DNA of 64,000 nucleotides from Eupeodes corollae (taxonomy: Eukaryota > Arthropoda > Insecta > Diptera > Syrphidae): NCBI RefSeq assembly GCF_945859685.1, contig NC_079147.1, positions 17,959,289 through 18,023,288 of the forward strand, read 5' to 3'. Position numbers and translations under genes: made by a program. The notes below the pieces were generated by a model that saw only the letters and a program-made list of their open reading frames with translations, was not told the DNA's origin and made no database searches. Of this stretch, positions 45,477 to 57,945 are shown piece by piece (positions within the stretch are counted from its first letter, which is position 1; each line of letters starts with the position of its first letter).

Positions 45477-46790
45477 TAGGTAGAAAAGGCGATCTCAAGG
45501 CAACCTAGCCTGAGATACAATTAGCGCTGTAGTGCCCTGTTTTGATACCAAAAACTCGTTTGACTTTTGATAGAAAGGGAAAGATTTATAGAGAAGCTTC
45601 ATAGCAATTATGTAAGAGCCATTTTGTCGCATTGAGAAAAAAGTTAGGTCTCTAATCTTTGTCTCAGATAGCTCATCAAGTTCGTGAAAGAATGCTTTTA
45701 CAAAGCATTTCATTTTCGTGTTTGCCAAAGGAGGACATTTGCAGAGGAAATGGATTATCGTTTTACTTTCTCTTTGGTCACTACAGCTTCGGCAAAAGGT
45801 GTTGTAAGAGATACCCAACTTCTCTGCATGAACTCCTATAGGCTAATGTCCGGTACAAACCGCAACAATCCTGGCTATGTCTTGCCTTGGCCTGCATAGG
45901 AGATCGTTTGTACGGGCTCGTCAGCCCGTTCATTTCCCACGATACCACTATGGCCCGGAACCCAGATCAGGGTGACACCGAGGTTAATATTCAGGTTCGC
46001 AAGCTCATCGCGACATTGCTGGACCAATTTAGGTGAGGATATGGCCGAGTTAATGGCTTTGACAGCTGCCTGACCGTCTCTAAAGATAGCCACATTTCGG
46101 TTTTGGTTTGGGCTTTGTTTAAGTATCTTACATGCTTCCCTTATTGTTCAGCCTGAAAAACGCTAGCAAATTCAGTAAGCCTAAAGGATTTGGCTACTTT
46201 TAGGGACTCAGAAAAGATCCCAGAATAAACTCCGCACTCCATCTTTGAGCCGTCAGTAAAGATGGTTGTGTCGAAACCTATCGACTATTCAATATGGTAA
46301 TCAAGAATGCGCTCCAAGGTTTAAAGCACAAAAGAAATTAAGCTTATTGGTCTGAAATCCTTCGCGGATTCGTGACCTCGCTTACCCACTTTCGGGATAA
46401 AAACTACTTTGACCTGTCTCCACGACATGGGCACATGTTTGAGAAGGAGACATCCTTTTAAAATTTGTTCCAGCCATGGAGCTGCCAAATCATGCAACTT
46501 TTGAAGCATATGTAACTGGCAGTATGCCTTCCATGCCTATATATTTATATGGACAAAAAATATTTATGGCCCACAAAATATTTTCTCTGGTTATAACGGA
46601 ATTGACTTGCTCCACATGAGCTACGTTTAGCTCTGTGATTTCATGCGATTCGGGGTTATCACTCTCGCAACTCGGAAAGTATGTGTTCATCAGTTGCTCA
46701 AGAGATTCGGCTGAAGAGGCTGTCCGGGTTCCATCAGGATTTTCTAGAAATGCAAGTTTAAAGGGGAAAGGATCTTAACTGCATCATCAA
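45477..46790 (-). mobile_element. LOA-type LINE with most of the RT deleted
   Basis: Minus strand from 46790. RT fingers: SAESLEQLMNTYFPSCESDN (in part by frame), NSVITRENILWAINIFCPYK, then LEQILKGCLLLKHVPMSWRQ, VKVVFIPKVGKRGHESAKDF and RPISLISFVL. At about 46320-46300, after TLERILDYHIE, the text jumps to the RNase H start GFDTTIFTDGSKMECGVYSG, so palm and thumb are missing. RNase H continues with RLTEFASVFQAE, DGQAAVKAINSAISSPKLVQ and LGVTLIWVPGHSGIVGNERA. The C-terminal region reads MGISYNTFCRSCSDQRESKT, LSETKIRDLTFF and TTALIVSQARLP. The tail ends GCGATCGCC-like to TTCTACCT at 45477 without poly(A). Related copies: 55050-56800 and 24915. Confidence 0.88.
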
Positions 46791-46796
46791 TCTGTG

Positions 46797-46890
46797 TCAA
46801 GATTACTCGCACACAGGAATGGTTGAGAGTTATTAGCCACAAGGCCCTAGTTCTCAAAAGACTATTGAGCTTCCTAATTTATTTATTTTT
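46797..46890 (+). repeat. SINE 3' fragment
   Basis: ACTCGCACACAGGAATGGTT, then GAGAGTTATTAGCCACAAGG and CCCTAGTTCTCAA, match the last 80-90 bases of the SINE at 49021 with a handful of changes. The head and A/B boxes are absent. It follows directly on the decayed 5' edge of the LOA copy and ends in a TTTATTTATTT stretch. Confidence 0.75.
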
Positions 46891-49020
46891 CAACCGCATA
46901 TTTCCAATTTATATTTCTAAAACTTCTCCAAAAATGACTTTTGTCAAAAACAATTCTTAGCTTGGTTTTTAAGTAAACTTTTCAAAATTGCATAGTCAAG
47001 TCACATCGGAGGAACAGATTTCTTATTGACTTGTTAATAATCATCAATTTAAATAATTTTTAATTCAATTCATAACTTCTTAAAGTTAAAAATTTGTAGT
47101 AAACCCCAAACAAAAATAACAAAATATTAAAAACATTGTCTTTCCATTTTTTCGTTTGTTCTTATTTAATTCTGACACAATAACAGACCTGACGCCACGC
47201 CTCACCGCGCGCCATATCATCAACATTAGCATATTTCACTGCCTCAAGATTTTCTAAATGGATCCACCCAAAAAATATTTAAACTCTCTCGTTTTGGCTT
47301 TTGGCATTTAAGGGATATTTTTCAAACAACTTCAAACCAACCAACCAACTAATCTCAAAAGACCACAATAATTATTTAAATTTTTCCCAAGAGTTTCAAG
47401 TTCATTATATAAACAGAAAATATTACCTACCTACCTAACCTACCTATCTACTGGATAAAGTCTGAAAATTGGCAATATCTCTGGCTGGTCTGAAGTTGAT
47501 GGACATTGTAAGAGGCTTCTTTGTATTAAAAAGCACCTTCCTACTATCTACTATACATATATTAAAATTTTGCACATTTATATTTTGAAAACGCCGACAG
47601 AAATATTTTTGAGTGCCTTTAAAATTTTAATAAGTTCTTCACAGACACAGCCTTCTTTCCCTTTCTCTCTGGAGAATAATTGAGCCGTAATGTGTCTCAG
47701 CGTCAAAATTCATTTTGACAGAAGTTAATCCAGTTCGGGCAGTTTCCATCTAAGGCAAGTCCCACATCAAATAACTTAAGTTCCAAACATTTAAACACCC
47801 GCGAAATCAAGTTTGCTTAATTGAATGTGCCTTTGTCGCCCGAAATTTAATAAACAAGTGATTGATTATGTCTATTTTGAGCTTTGAGCGTGCTGATTAA
47901 TTCCATTTGAATCATCAAAATGTCTGTGATGTGGTTCCTCGCTAGATGCTTCATGAATCCAATCGAAACAGTGCAACAATTTAAATGATGATTCCCAGGA
48001 CATCAACATGAAAAATTTCAATATTAATCATGGCTAAAATTCATTCCAAGGCGACTAAACGAGTTCCTATCTTGCACACATAAAACAGAAAAACTGTGGA
48101 GCTTAGTCCGCGGTTTCCATTTCCTTAGACGGCCTCGAAAAAAAGACGAAGAACATAAAAAACAAAAGACTTCATTTGATTTAATAAAATTAAAGCAGTT
48201 AAAATTGGTGGCAAGGGAGTAGCAACTTTCTGCGAAGGTCTTGAATTCTTAACGGCGTTTGGACAAAAATAATATGGACGAGCCAACTGCCAAGCGAATG
48301 AATGAAGTAGCAGCTTTAATGGCAAAAGTTAGGTAGGTATAGGTTAGGTTGTAATGTGGTATGGTTAATAATTAAATTTAGAATTCACTACCACGCTAAA
48401 CTCGCGAAGTATATAACTAACTCTGCAACAAAAAAGGACACGACGAAAAATTGTTAGAAAAGTCAAAAACCCTCTCAAATTAGTTGAACGCATAAGAATT
48501 GTTATATTTTTGATGTTCCTTTACTTTCTTTGTCCATATTTTTTGAGAAAGGAAGTAAAATTTTCTGTGATGAAATGATTTTAATTATTAAAATAAAATA
48601 GGACTTCTTTGGAAAAGTAATAAGTCCTTTCCTTTAATACATATACATTAATTCCTTTATTTAGAGGACACCAACAACACTGATTGAAGTGAGAATATTC
48701 AAGAAGGGGTAAAGGTATATAGGAAGAGTAACGACTATTGTGAATGATTGGGCCTTCGGATATTGGAATATTTTGTGTATATAGTTAATTAAACAACAGT
48801 TCGGAGAATTTTAAATTATTATCCATTTTGTGGCTATTCATAGATTATAAACCAGGTATGACCTGCCAAAATGTTTGTTTTTAGAAAATTGATAACGCAT
48901 AAAAGTTAATAGAGTTCCGTTTTCTTATGACATCCTTTGACTTTTTTGCGATAATTTAATTAAGAGAATTAATTTTGAACGTAGAATTTAATTTTACTTA
49001 AAGCGTATTTCTTAGTTTGT
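46891..49020. other. AT-rich gap without recognisable genes
   Basis: About 2.1 kb with CCTACCTACCTAACCTACC at about 47426-47445 and its opposite-strand style GGTAGGTATAGGTTAGGTTG at 48332-48351. The short open frame at 48125-48325 (minus) shows no domain. Nothing else supported. Confidence 0.5.
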
Positions 49021-49330
49021 AGTACCCGTGGCATGATGGTTAGTGCGTTGGACTGTCATGCAAGGGGTCTTGGGTTCAATCCCTGCCTGTGCCACCTTAA
49101 TTTAAAAAAATTAATTTTCGCGGGTACTACCTCTTGCGAGGAATTGACAAATCCTTCAAGAGTAATTCTTGTCATGAAAAAGTGTTTTCTCAAACTAGCC
49201 GTTCGGATTCGACCTAAAATTGTAGGTCTGCTCCATTCCTGACAACAGTACTCGCACACAAGAATGGTTGAGAGTTGTAAGTCACTAGGCCCTGGTTCAC
49301 AACGGACTGTTGCGCCACCCCATTTGATTT
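49021..49330 (+). repeat. tRNA-derived SINE, apparently full length
   Basis: The head GTGGCATGATGGTTAGTGCG (49028 on) contains an A-box-like TGGCATGATGG, and TGGGTTCAATCCC at 49071-49083 is a good B box. GTGGCAT (49028-49034) can pair with GTGCCAC (49089-49095) as an acceptor stem with one G-T pair. The arms between are too irregular for a functional tRNA. A roughly 230-base body follows and ends GGACTGTTGCGCCACCCC, then T-rich sequence. Parts of this SINE recur at 9464, 46797 and 52775. Transcription by RNA polymerase III is the expected mode. Confidence 0.82.
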
Positions 49331-49354
49331 TTTTTGTATTTCTTAGTTAAAATA

Positions 49355-49425
49355 ACACTCAACACATGATGGTTAGTGCGTTAGACTCAAGCCCTCGTTG
49401 ATCTTGATTTCATCGGGTTCAAGCC
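49355..49425 (+). repeat. second tRNA-like head
   Basis: CATGATGGTTAGTGCGTTAGACT resembles the SINE head around its A box, and a B-box-like GGGTTCAAGCC follows about 36 bases on (49418-49428). The sequence after it does not match the SINE body at 49096-49330. It lies between the full SINE and the gag-like start of the LINE. Confidence 0.55.
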
Positions 49426-49599
49426 TTTCTCTGCTTTGAAGTTCCGGCGAGGGTGTTACAGGCTGACAATGATCCTCGTAAAATTATCGCCACAAAGTAG
49501 TTTTAACAGTCTGAGAGAAATCAAATGCCTCGACTATCAAGCCATACACTGAGATACATTTAAAAGTCACGACGCCATTTTACAATGTACGAAGCGTAA

Positions 49600-52500
49600 A
49601 GTGCTCCGAAACCCACATTAAGCGGGAAAGCAAGCTGAAGAATGAGAGGGTTGAAGAGTTAACCCGGTTTAAGTGTGTCCTTTGTGGAAACCAAGGGCAC
49701 CCGGCTAAATATAGGGGTTGCCCTAAAGTTCAAGAAATTAAGCAATAACAGGTCAAAAAACCGAAGGAAGTCAAACAGTTTGACAGGCTCTAACACAAAC
49801 ATTTTTGTGAATCCCAAGTTTTCCTACAGCCAAATGGTTTCAGGGATGGAATCACGAGATAGGCTGCTCCAACGGTGCAGCCTTGGTGTTGAGTATTCAA
49901 GGTCTGCAAAGTCAGATAAAGGAGCAAGGCAAAAGGGAAGATCATCTCTACTCTTTGTTGCCTGGCCTGGCACAATTAAGACCATAATGGGCGCGCTGCC
50001 GGAGACGCGCCTAAAAGTCCTAGCTGTGAATGTAAATTCACTGATTAGGATTGAACGAAGAGCCAACTTGTTCCCATTGTTGAAAGACTACAGTCCCCAT
50101 ATGTTTATGACTAGCGAAACACAAATTGACTCAAAAATTACAATATCGTAAGAAAAGACCGGCCCAACTCCACTCAAGGGAGCGGTAACGCTCTCTTTAT
50201 ACGAAAAGGCATTAATTATAAAGTCATATACAACAATAAATTGCGAATGCTCAATACGCTAGAAGAAGCTTTGCAGGTTATTTACTTTGCTTAGAACTCA
50301 GAACTCGAGATTCTTTTTAGGTAACTTAAACTGAGTTTGGAAGAAAACTATTTCATTTTGGTCGGTGAATTGAAGACGAAACATGAAGATAAGGGAAATC
50401 AAAATACACAGAATACACCATCTTTTTAATTTGATGAATCTTTAACGCATTGAATATGACGTCAACCTGCTGGCTACTGAAAAGCCATCGTATCCAAGAT
50501 GTGGCTCCTTTCTGGATCTTTTGCTGTACGACACCAAGCTAAAAGTAACAGACAATGTGGGTAATCAGCCTCCAAAATGCTTACAGACAGTCGAGTACGA
50601 CAGTGATCACTGTGGACTGGCTGGCGTAATGCAGATTCCGTGCGATGCAACGCACTCTTACAATTACAGTAAGATGCGTTGGCATCGTTTCACCAACGCT
50701 TTAGCGAGAGAACTTCTTTCGAGTGACATAGCCCCATCAAACAACAGAAATCTGACCAATACAGAAATTGACCAACATTTACAACAGATGGACGAAACAA
50801 TAAAACGAACGATGGAACGGACAATACCAAAGTACAAAGACCGGGACCAAATGGACGCTTACAGAAACGCGATTATTGACGCACTAAGTAGGCACAATAG
50901 TGGCTTTCTGACAAGACTCAAAAACGTATACAGACGACTTACAGGCCCACATGACTTGGAGATTAGAACACTGAAGTCGTCAATAAAAAATGTCAATCTC
51001 TTGATTAAGGAGAACTACAGGTTATCATCAATTAACAAGTACTGGGACCGCAGGATCCGGTCAGTTCATTCTAGAACGTTCCCTAAAATCAACAAGATAT
51101 TCAGGAAAAAAACGATAGTGACCTTCTGTGTCTGAAACTTCAAAGAACTGAAGAGAACAGCGACGTACTCAGGACAGCGCAAGTAGATCCAAAAGAAGCC
51201 ATCTTTGACGATGACTTTTACATAATAGAAGATCCGAAGGAAAAAGTGGAGGCGGTGGAAGCTGCCTTCCAGAAAGTGTACAAGGTGAATGTGTGAATGT
51301 TAGCATTCGCCTCAACCACAAACTGGAAAACAGAGCCCTATTTAATAACTTTTACCATCGAAATGTTGTGACACAATGACGATCTGAGAACCGCGGTTTC
51401 ATGCGGTTGTATGACGATTCCTTGGCAAATGCAATAATCGCCAAGCAAACAGGGCCTAGTCCCTTGTAAGTGACGAAGGTTGAGCTTCAGCTCATCTTCA
51501 ATTCAATTAAAAATAAAAAGTCAGCAGGTGTCAATGGTATATCCAACGTTGTACTTAGACATTTACCGTTGAAGGCAATTGACATTTACAACACACTCTT
51601 CAATAATGAACTGAATAATGCATATTATCCACTGTGGTTCATCATCTCCCGAAAAAGAGAAAGGAAAACTCCAACTTGTCAAATCTTCGGTCGATAAGTC
51701 TTCTTTCGAGCATCAGTTCTTGACACCTTATGGTTAAAGAGTCTTTAAATGCAACTCAGCAGGCTTGGCATAAGCAAACCATTGTTGTATATACTTAACT
51801 TATACTTAACAGTTTTAAGTTTGTTGTCAAAAGTGGCAATGCAACTTCTACCACAACATTCTTAATTAAAAATGGTCTTCAACAGGAGCGGTGAATTCGC
51901 CGATTCACTTCAGCATTTACACCAGCGATCTGATAGGTAGTCTTACAAAGGCAATTGCGTACGTCGACGATCTAATTGCGTACAGAACGACCCGAAAGGT
52001 TGAGGTTATTAGATTTCTCTTGAAACGTGATTTCAACCAGATTCAGCGATATTTCGACGACTGGACAATTCTGTTCCGGACTCCGTTGGCTAGGGCCATG
52101 ACGGATACGGGCAAGAATTTGAGCAAGATTGTCATCGTTGATCTTCACGGGCAGCCATTAGCAAGCAAAAGTGTAGTGAAGTAGCTCGGTATCTGGTTAG
52201 ATCAATATTTATATTTCGACAAACATATAAATGCTGCTCTGACCAGAGCCAGAGGAACCTTCGCTCTGACAGCAGTCGGCTTGACCCAGAGTGAAGGTAT
52301 TTTGCTACATGGCCCTTATACGGTCTATGATCGTTTATGGGTGTCCTGTGTGGTTCAACGTTGCCCCTTCCCAGATGGGTGTTCGAGCGGCAGTGTTTAC
52401 GACGCTATTCCGGCTTATATTGAACAGCCGAATCACCTAATGTCCACTACTATTCCAACGAGATCCTATTGAATTGACAATTTTATGCTAAAACACGTTC

Positions 52501-52745
52501 TAGGTATTATTGGAAGAGACATGTCTTCGACCAAAATTTTAATTTTCTGGGAGTTCTATCCGAACGACGAGTATGTTGAGAGTGCACGCTTGAGCAACTT
52601 CATTCCACCAGACGCACCCCCCTTTTTAGATAGATGCGGTCTGATACAGGATAGATTGGCAGTTCCTCTAATATACCACGTCACACGATGAATCGTGGAT
52701 AAGCGACTTCTGTACAAGGTGGCACAGAAAAAAATTTAAAAAAAC
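49600..52745 (+). mobile_element. Jockey-superfamily LINE with gag knuckle, endonuclease and RT, decayed
   Basis: Plus strand. The end of a gag-type ORF at 49640-49745 has FKCVLCGNQGHPAKYRGCPK, a CCHC-like knuckle of Jockey style. The endonuclease starts near 50000: LKVLAVNVNSLIRIERRANL, MFMTSETQIDSK. A decayed middle with ENYFILVGEL follows. The end is in the 204-codon frame 50521-51135: LLYDTKLKVTDNVG, SDHCGLAGVM, then a long basic linker. RT has FNSIKNKKSAGVNGISNVVL (51500), a deletion of about 100 codons near 51.7 kb, DTLWLKSL, LSRLGISKPLLYIL, FSIYTSDLIGSLTKAIAYVD and DLIAYRTTRKVEVI (YVDD), and MVIVDLHGQPLASKSVVK-like text with LGIWLDQYLYFDKHINAALT. The C-terminal text ends LIYHV and KRLLYKVAQK at about 52730. 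Stops are frequent. Same family as 8223-9463. Confidence 0.87.
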
Positions 52746-52774
52746 ATGGAATTAGAAAAGACAAAAGCAAAAAG

Positions 52775-53012
52775 TGTGTTGGACTGTCATGCCAGAGAGC
52801 TTGGGTTCGATCCGTGTCTATGCCATCTAAAGTTCTTTTTACGGGTACTACCTTTTGCGAGCAATTAAAAAATTCGCCAAGGGTAATGCTTGTCATGAAA
52901 AGTGCATTCTCAAGTTAGCCATTCGGAAAACAGTGTAAGTCCCCTCCATCTGACAACAGTATACTCGCAAAAGGAAGCCCTAGTGCTCAACGGATTGTTG
53001 CGCCATCCAATT
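52775..53012 (+). repeat. SINE copy lacking its first ~25 bases
   Basis: From GTGTTGGACTGTCATGCCAG through the B box GGGTTCGATCC and the body to GGATTGTTGCGCCATCC, this matches the SINE at 49021. The A box is missing. The copy follows the 3' end of the LINE after an A-rich stretch of about 35 bases. Confidence 0.8.
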
Positions 53013-55049
53013 AATGTATGTTACTGAATTTGTTGTAAAAATTTTAAAACAAATCAGCTAAATTACCATATTAATATTGTTTCGGTGTCTTCTACTTCTG
53101 AATGTGTCAAAATATATGATGTCTTGCGCAAAAATTGTCAATTTCAAGAAAATTCTACCAAAAAGCCCCAAGAACTTTATTAAGATGCTGCTTTAAGTGA
53201 TTATTTCCGTCTTCGTGGTTCAAAATCTGTTATTTCGATGATAATAATTGCTTGAGTGAAAAAATGTTAAAAAGGCTTCGAAAATGCTGATTTGGAGGCA
53301 TAGTTCAATGGGGTTCAGTCTTAAATCCAATAAGAGTTTCTTTACTATAAGGAGTTACTTACAAATCCATGTCAAAGCAGTTATCATTCAATTAATCATT
53401 ACTTTTGGGGATATAGTAAAGCTTACAATAAAATACAAAAATATTTTAGAATAAAACATTGTTGCAAAATTTAAATAATTTTGTTATTTTCAATTATGTT
53501 GTCGTATTTTTTTTTGCTAGCCTTAAAAACCACATTTATAAAAATTATTGATTTAAAATAGGTTAATTAATTTTTGTTTTGCTTATTTCCATGAATTGTT
53601 ATTTTTATTTTAAATTATTTAAATATAAATTCATCACTCATATGTTTGGATTGCAGTAGAATATTAACAGAATGTTGTAAGACATTTTTGTTTATAAATT
53701 AAATACTTCTGGTATAGTTGGTTTTAAAAGGTTACAAATATTCCCTCACACTGAATTTTCACATAGCTTAACCTACGAACATACCAGAAATTCAAAATAT
53801 TAAAGCTTAAGGTATCAAACAATTTTACACTTTATTGCTTTTCCAAGAATTTTGTGCAATATTCAACTGCACTCATCTCAAAAATTCAATCAAATCAAAA
53901 ATTGTTATCAACATATCTTGAATTTAGTTGCATTGGAATTTATGTGATGACTGTTTTCCAAGTAATTGATATTTTTCTTACTTACTTACATACTTGCATT
54001 TTCATTTGAATTCACACAAATGCTCTTAGTTTAAGAAAATAAAATGAAAATACATTTAAATAAATATATAGGTTTTCCAATAAGAAGTTTTTTATTGATA
54101 CTGAGAAAAACAAGTATTTCAAAAAAAGAAATCAATAGATGTTCATTTACGTATTTGAGGCTGCATGATACCGATAATTTCACAACTTCAGTTTTTTAAC
54201 GTCTTAATATCCAAGAGGCAAAAGTCTCTTAGATAGGTTGAGAGATGTTTCTTACTAGACCCTTGTTATCTAAGAGTTGTTGAGCTATCTAATATATTTT
54301 GTAACTATTCCAAAAGGCTCAAAGTTAAAAAAAAAATATTTCCGGCCGAGAAGAGATCTAGTTAACAACGTGACGATATAAAAGTACTTTAATTTCTTAC
54401 CATTTTTTTTAATAAATTATTGCAATGTTAATAAGTTGTTGAAGCTTTTACTTTTTCATTTTTAGCAATTGGAAAGTTTTTACTTGTCAAATATAAAATT
54501 ATGTTAGCTTTAAAAGTAAAAGCTGTCCAAATTCATCTATTAACAGTTTTTAAAATAAATACATAAACATTTGTTTTTGAATATAAAAGCTTTTGCTTTG
54601 CTGTCAGCTCGACTAGCAACTTACATTTTTTCTTACATTGGTCATCTTTGTTTTAAGTTTCAGTTTTAAGTTTATACTATATTAATCATATTCTCTCATA
54701 ATCAGTTTTCTAAATCTGCAAATTTCCTTCAGATAGTGGACAAGATTTGTCCAATCTGGTGCATTCAATATTAGAATTGCCTCTTGTAGAGTGAGAAAGA
54801 TTTTTTTTTTAAATATGAGAAAATTGATCTTATGCTTATAAAATGGAAGCAGTCTTCTTTGGATTTATTATTGCAGAGTGTGCAGAACTAGTTGAAACTC
54901 CCATTGCATGGTCTACCGTTGAGACATAAGACTTCGCATGTAGCTTTGAAAATTAAAGAAATATCTTTGTAACTTAAAGATTTATTGAAATAGTTATTGT
55001 TACTCAGATTAAATTGTAACTGGCTTTCGACTTTCTGATTCACTAGCTG
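53013..55049. other. AT-rich gap without recognisable genes
   Basis: About 2 kb of AT-rich DNA with no open frame above 60 codons and no repeat that I could match elsewhere in the window. Confidence 0.5.
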
Positions 55050-56805
55050 TTTTTATAAATTGATTCCGAACCGAGTCTTCATTAAGCTGGATAATTTTTT
55101 ACATTTTTTTCTTAACATCAAGAATGTCACTTGTACCAAATACAAACTTTGTTTTGGCATAAGGAATGCCAAAATTAAAGTTCTGCAGAGTCGGGGAACA
55201 GACACCGACAAAGCTGCTGACAACATCGAGGTTGTTAGCGGAGTCGAGGTCACCAGCGAGTTGCCTGGCCCCAGCTCTGCAGCTAAAAATAATTAAAAAA
55301 CGCGCTGAAGGTCATCCAGATTAATCTGAATCACTCTAAGTGTGCTTCAGATAATCTGAGAGTTTTCCTTAGGGAAGAAAACTTTGACATTGGCGTTATC
55401 TAACAACCGTGGATAAACGGCCTCAAGGTGCGAGGCCTCTAAGACAACCAATTGGACCTCGTTTATAAAACCGCAGATCAAGACCAAGGTAATCCCAGAA
55501 CTTGTATTTTAGCTAAGAAACATTTAAAAGGTTTTTTATGTCCAAACATATGGGTCGATTGTGTGGTGGGCTGCTTTTAGCAAAGCTTATAATATTGATA
55601 AGCTAAAGAATGTTCAGAGAACTGCTTGCGTGGGCACCACAGGAGCCATGCGTACTTGCCCAACGGACCGGACGCCTTAAATGTTATTTTGGATCTTATA
55701 CCAATCGAACTTTGTATTAAGTACAAAGTTTCCTGCAGCGCTATTAGGCCGAACGAATCAAACTGCTGGTTGTCAAAACCTTATGGTCACAGCAACACAA
55801 CGAAATTGATTCCCTCAGATATTATCTCGTTAGACACTGACTACTGCACTCCTACTTAGAGCATTAGTAAGGGTTTTAAGGTTATTTTCCCGTCCGGAGA
55901 AGATTGGGAGGATGACATTGTGTCGATAGATGGAGTGTGGAGTTGGTTCTGGGATATTTTCTGGGTCTTAAATGTAGCTAAATCCTTAAGGCTTCCTGAC
56001 TTTGCTAGCGTTTTTTCAGGCTGAACTGCTGGCCGACAGTCAGGCAGCTGTCAAAGCCATTAACTCGGCCATATCCTCATCTAAATTGGTCCAGCAATGT
56101 CGCGATGAGCTTGCGAGCTTGAATATTAACCTCGGTGTAACCCTGATCTGGATTCCGGGTCATAGTGGTATCGTGGGAAATGAACGGGCTGACGAGCTAG
56201 CCAGGCAAGGATCGGCCCTTCATAGCTCACTTGTGGAAATGATTAACATTTGTCTTGGTGATATGAAGGGTAAAATATTTTCTATCTGCCAAACTGAATC
56301 AAACTGAAGGTGGAGCAATTAACCCAACTGCAATATATCTGGGAAGATAAGGCACACCTATACTAAACTCGTAAAAACGATCTTCTATGCAGGCCAAGGC
56401 AAAACATAGCCATTATTGTTTCGGTTTGTACCGGACATTGGCCTATAGGAGTTCGTGACGAGAAGTTGGGTATTTCCTTCAACACCTTTTCCCGTAGTTG
56501 TAGAGACCAAAGAGAAAATGAAGCGATTATCCATTTCTTTTTCAAATGTCCTGCTTTGGCAAACACTAGAATTAAATACTTTGGAAAAGCATTCTTTCAC
56601 GAACTTGATCAGCTATCTGAGACAAAGATTAGAGACCTAATCTTTTTTCTCAATGCGACAAAATGGCTCTAACATAATCGCTATGAAGCTTTTCTATAAA
56701 TCTATCCCTTTCAATCAAAGGTCAAACGAACTTTTGGTATCAAAACGGCGCACTACAGCACTAATTGCATCTCAGGCTAGGTTGCCTTGAGATCGCCATT
56801 TCTAC
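55050..56805 (+). mobile_element. LOA-type LINE, internal deletion from endonuclease to RT thumb
   Basis: Plus strand. A frame 55060-55296 ends in VEVTSELPGPSSAAKNN and looks like the tail of ORF1. The ORF2 endonuclease then starts: LKVIQINLNHSKCASDNLRV (in part shifted), FLREENFDIG and TADQDQGNPRTCILAKKHLK. At about 55540 it jumps to RT C-terminal text: YGSIVWWAAFSKAYNIDKLK, NVQRTACVGTTGAMRTCPT, LNVILDLIPIELCIKYKVS. RNase H pieces follow: DSQAAVKAINSAISSSKLVQ and LGVTLIWIPGHSGIVGNERA. The C-terminal region is MGISFNTFSRSCRDQRENEA, LSETKIRDLIFF and TTALIASQARLP. It ends GCCATTTCTACC at 56804 without poly(A). Its deletion removes a different and larger part than that of the copy at 45477. Confidence 0.87.
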
Positions 56806-56954
56806 CCTGTATCAATTTGCATATCTTCAGCAAATGAAGTGGCAATTCGTTGCCATTTGTCATACCACCAGTCTTTGTTCCTTATTTCGTAAAACAGCAT
56901 CATTTTGCTCAGTCGCTCACCTGAAAAACCTAAGACTTTAAAAATATAATCCGC
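56806..56954. other. short unassigned spacer
   Basis: Spacer between the LOA 3' end and the Jockey-like RT start. No readable domain. Confidence 0.4.
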
Positions 56955-57945
56955 TTGTTATTTCATAGTGACACTCCATTTGGTAGCTCCTTACAGAAGG
57001 CAAATCTCTTTGCAAGGCAGTTCGCCGCCAATTCAACGCTGCTAGTGAGTGTTATGACTCTGCCTGTTCTTAATCGAGTTAATAATTCTATGGGGCAAAT
57101 CTTTTTTCGCATTCCTACTGTAGCGAGAGTCCTAAAAGATCTTAACAAACATAAATCAGCTGGTCCGGATGGTATCCCCGCTATTGTTCTAAAGAGGTGT
57201 TCTTTATCGCTGGCAAAATCACTGCGTAAGCTTTTTCATCTGTCCTACTATTCAGGTTTCGTTCCCAGCAGCGGATGGAAAACCGAATTTGTCCAGCCTA
57301 TTCCCAAAAAAGGCGAATCTTCTTCATCGTCTAATTACCAACCCATTGCATTTACGTCCCTTCTTTCTCAAGTTCATGGAAACGCTGATTAATTATCAGC
57401 TCAAGAAATTTCTTGAAGAACGGCAGCTTCTTTATGACCGACAGTATATGGTTTTGGAAAAAAAATAAGATTATTGCACTAGATATTTCAAAAGCATTTG
57501 ATAGGGTTCGGCATCAGGCTCTCTTATCGAAAATGCGTGCTTTCGGTTTTCATGAATCCCTCCTTCATTGGATTAGTAATTACCTTTCAAATCGTTCAAT
57601 ACAAGTTGTATTGGATGGATTCAAGTCTGAAAATAAATGCTGGTGTGCCCCATTGCTCTTTTTTTTTCTCCAACAATCTTTCTCATTTTTACTAATGATC
57701 TTCTGTCTGCAACATGCTTCGAAAACCCAATGCTGTCTTGTATCATTAAAGCAAAATATACCCTCCCTTGCTATTATCCACTTGCATCGAGGAAACTGAA
57801 CATCTCAATATTCTCGGTATGTGTATCACCACCCACCTTTTGTGGAACGATCACATACGCGATGTCGCCAAAAATGCCGCAAGATGTCTAGGTTTTTTGA
57901 GACGTTGCAAGAAATTTTTTTTTCCGTCTGATCTGGCTACAATAT
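56955..57945 (+). mobile_element. Jockey-like LINE, RT part (same family as 35.8-37.8 kb)
   Basis: Plus strand: LNKHKSAGPDGIPAIVLKRC, WKTEFVQPIPKKGESSSSSN, a shift near 57.4 kb, IIALDISKAFDRVRHQALLS (motif A), FHESLLHWISNYLSNRSIQV, and a damaged motif B. The segment with the FADD box is deleted, so the text runs from DGFKSE quickly to CLQHASKTQCCLVSLKQN. It continues HIRDVAKNAARCLGFLRRCK and KFFFPSDLATI, then stops at 57946. At this point the sequence passes into endonuclease text of the same family on the other strand. The C-terminal end and tail reappear in plus orientation at 59015. Confidence 0.87.

Noticed and set aside
49028..49095. Possible functional tRNA gene (pairing GTGGCAT/GTGCCAC, A and B boxes)
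   Set aside because: The anticodon and T arms do not fold properly, and a non-tRNA body shared with other copies follows, so this is a SINE head.
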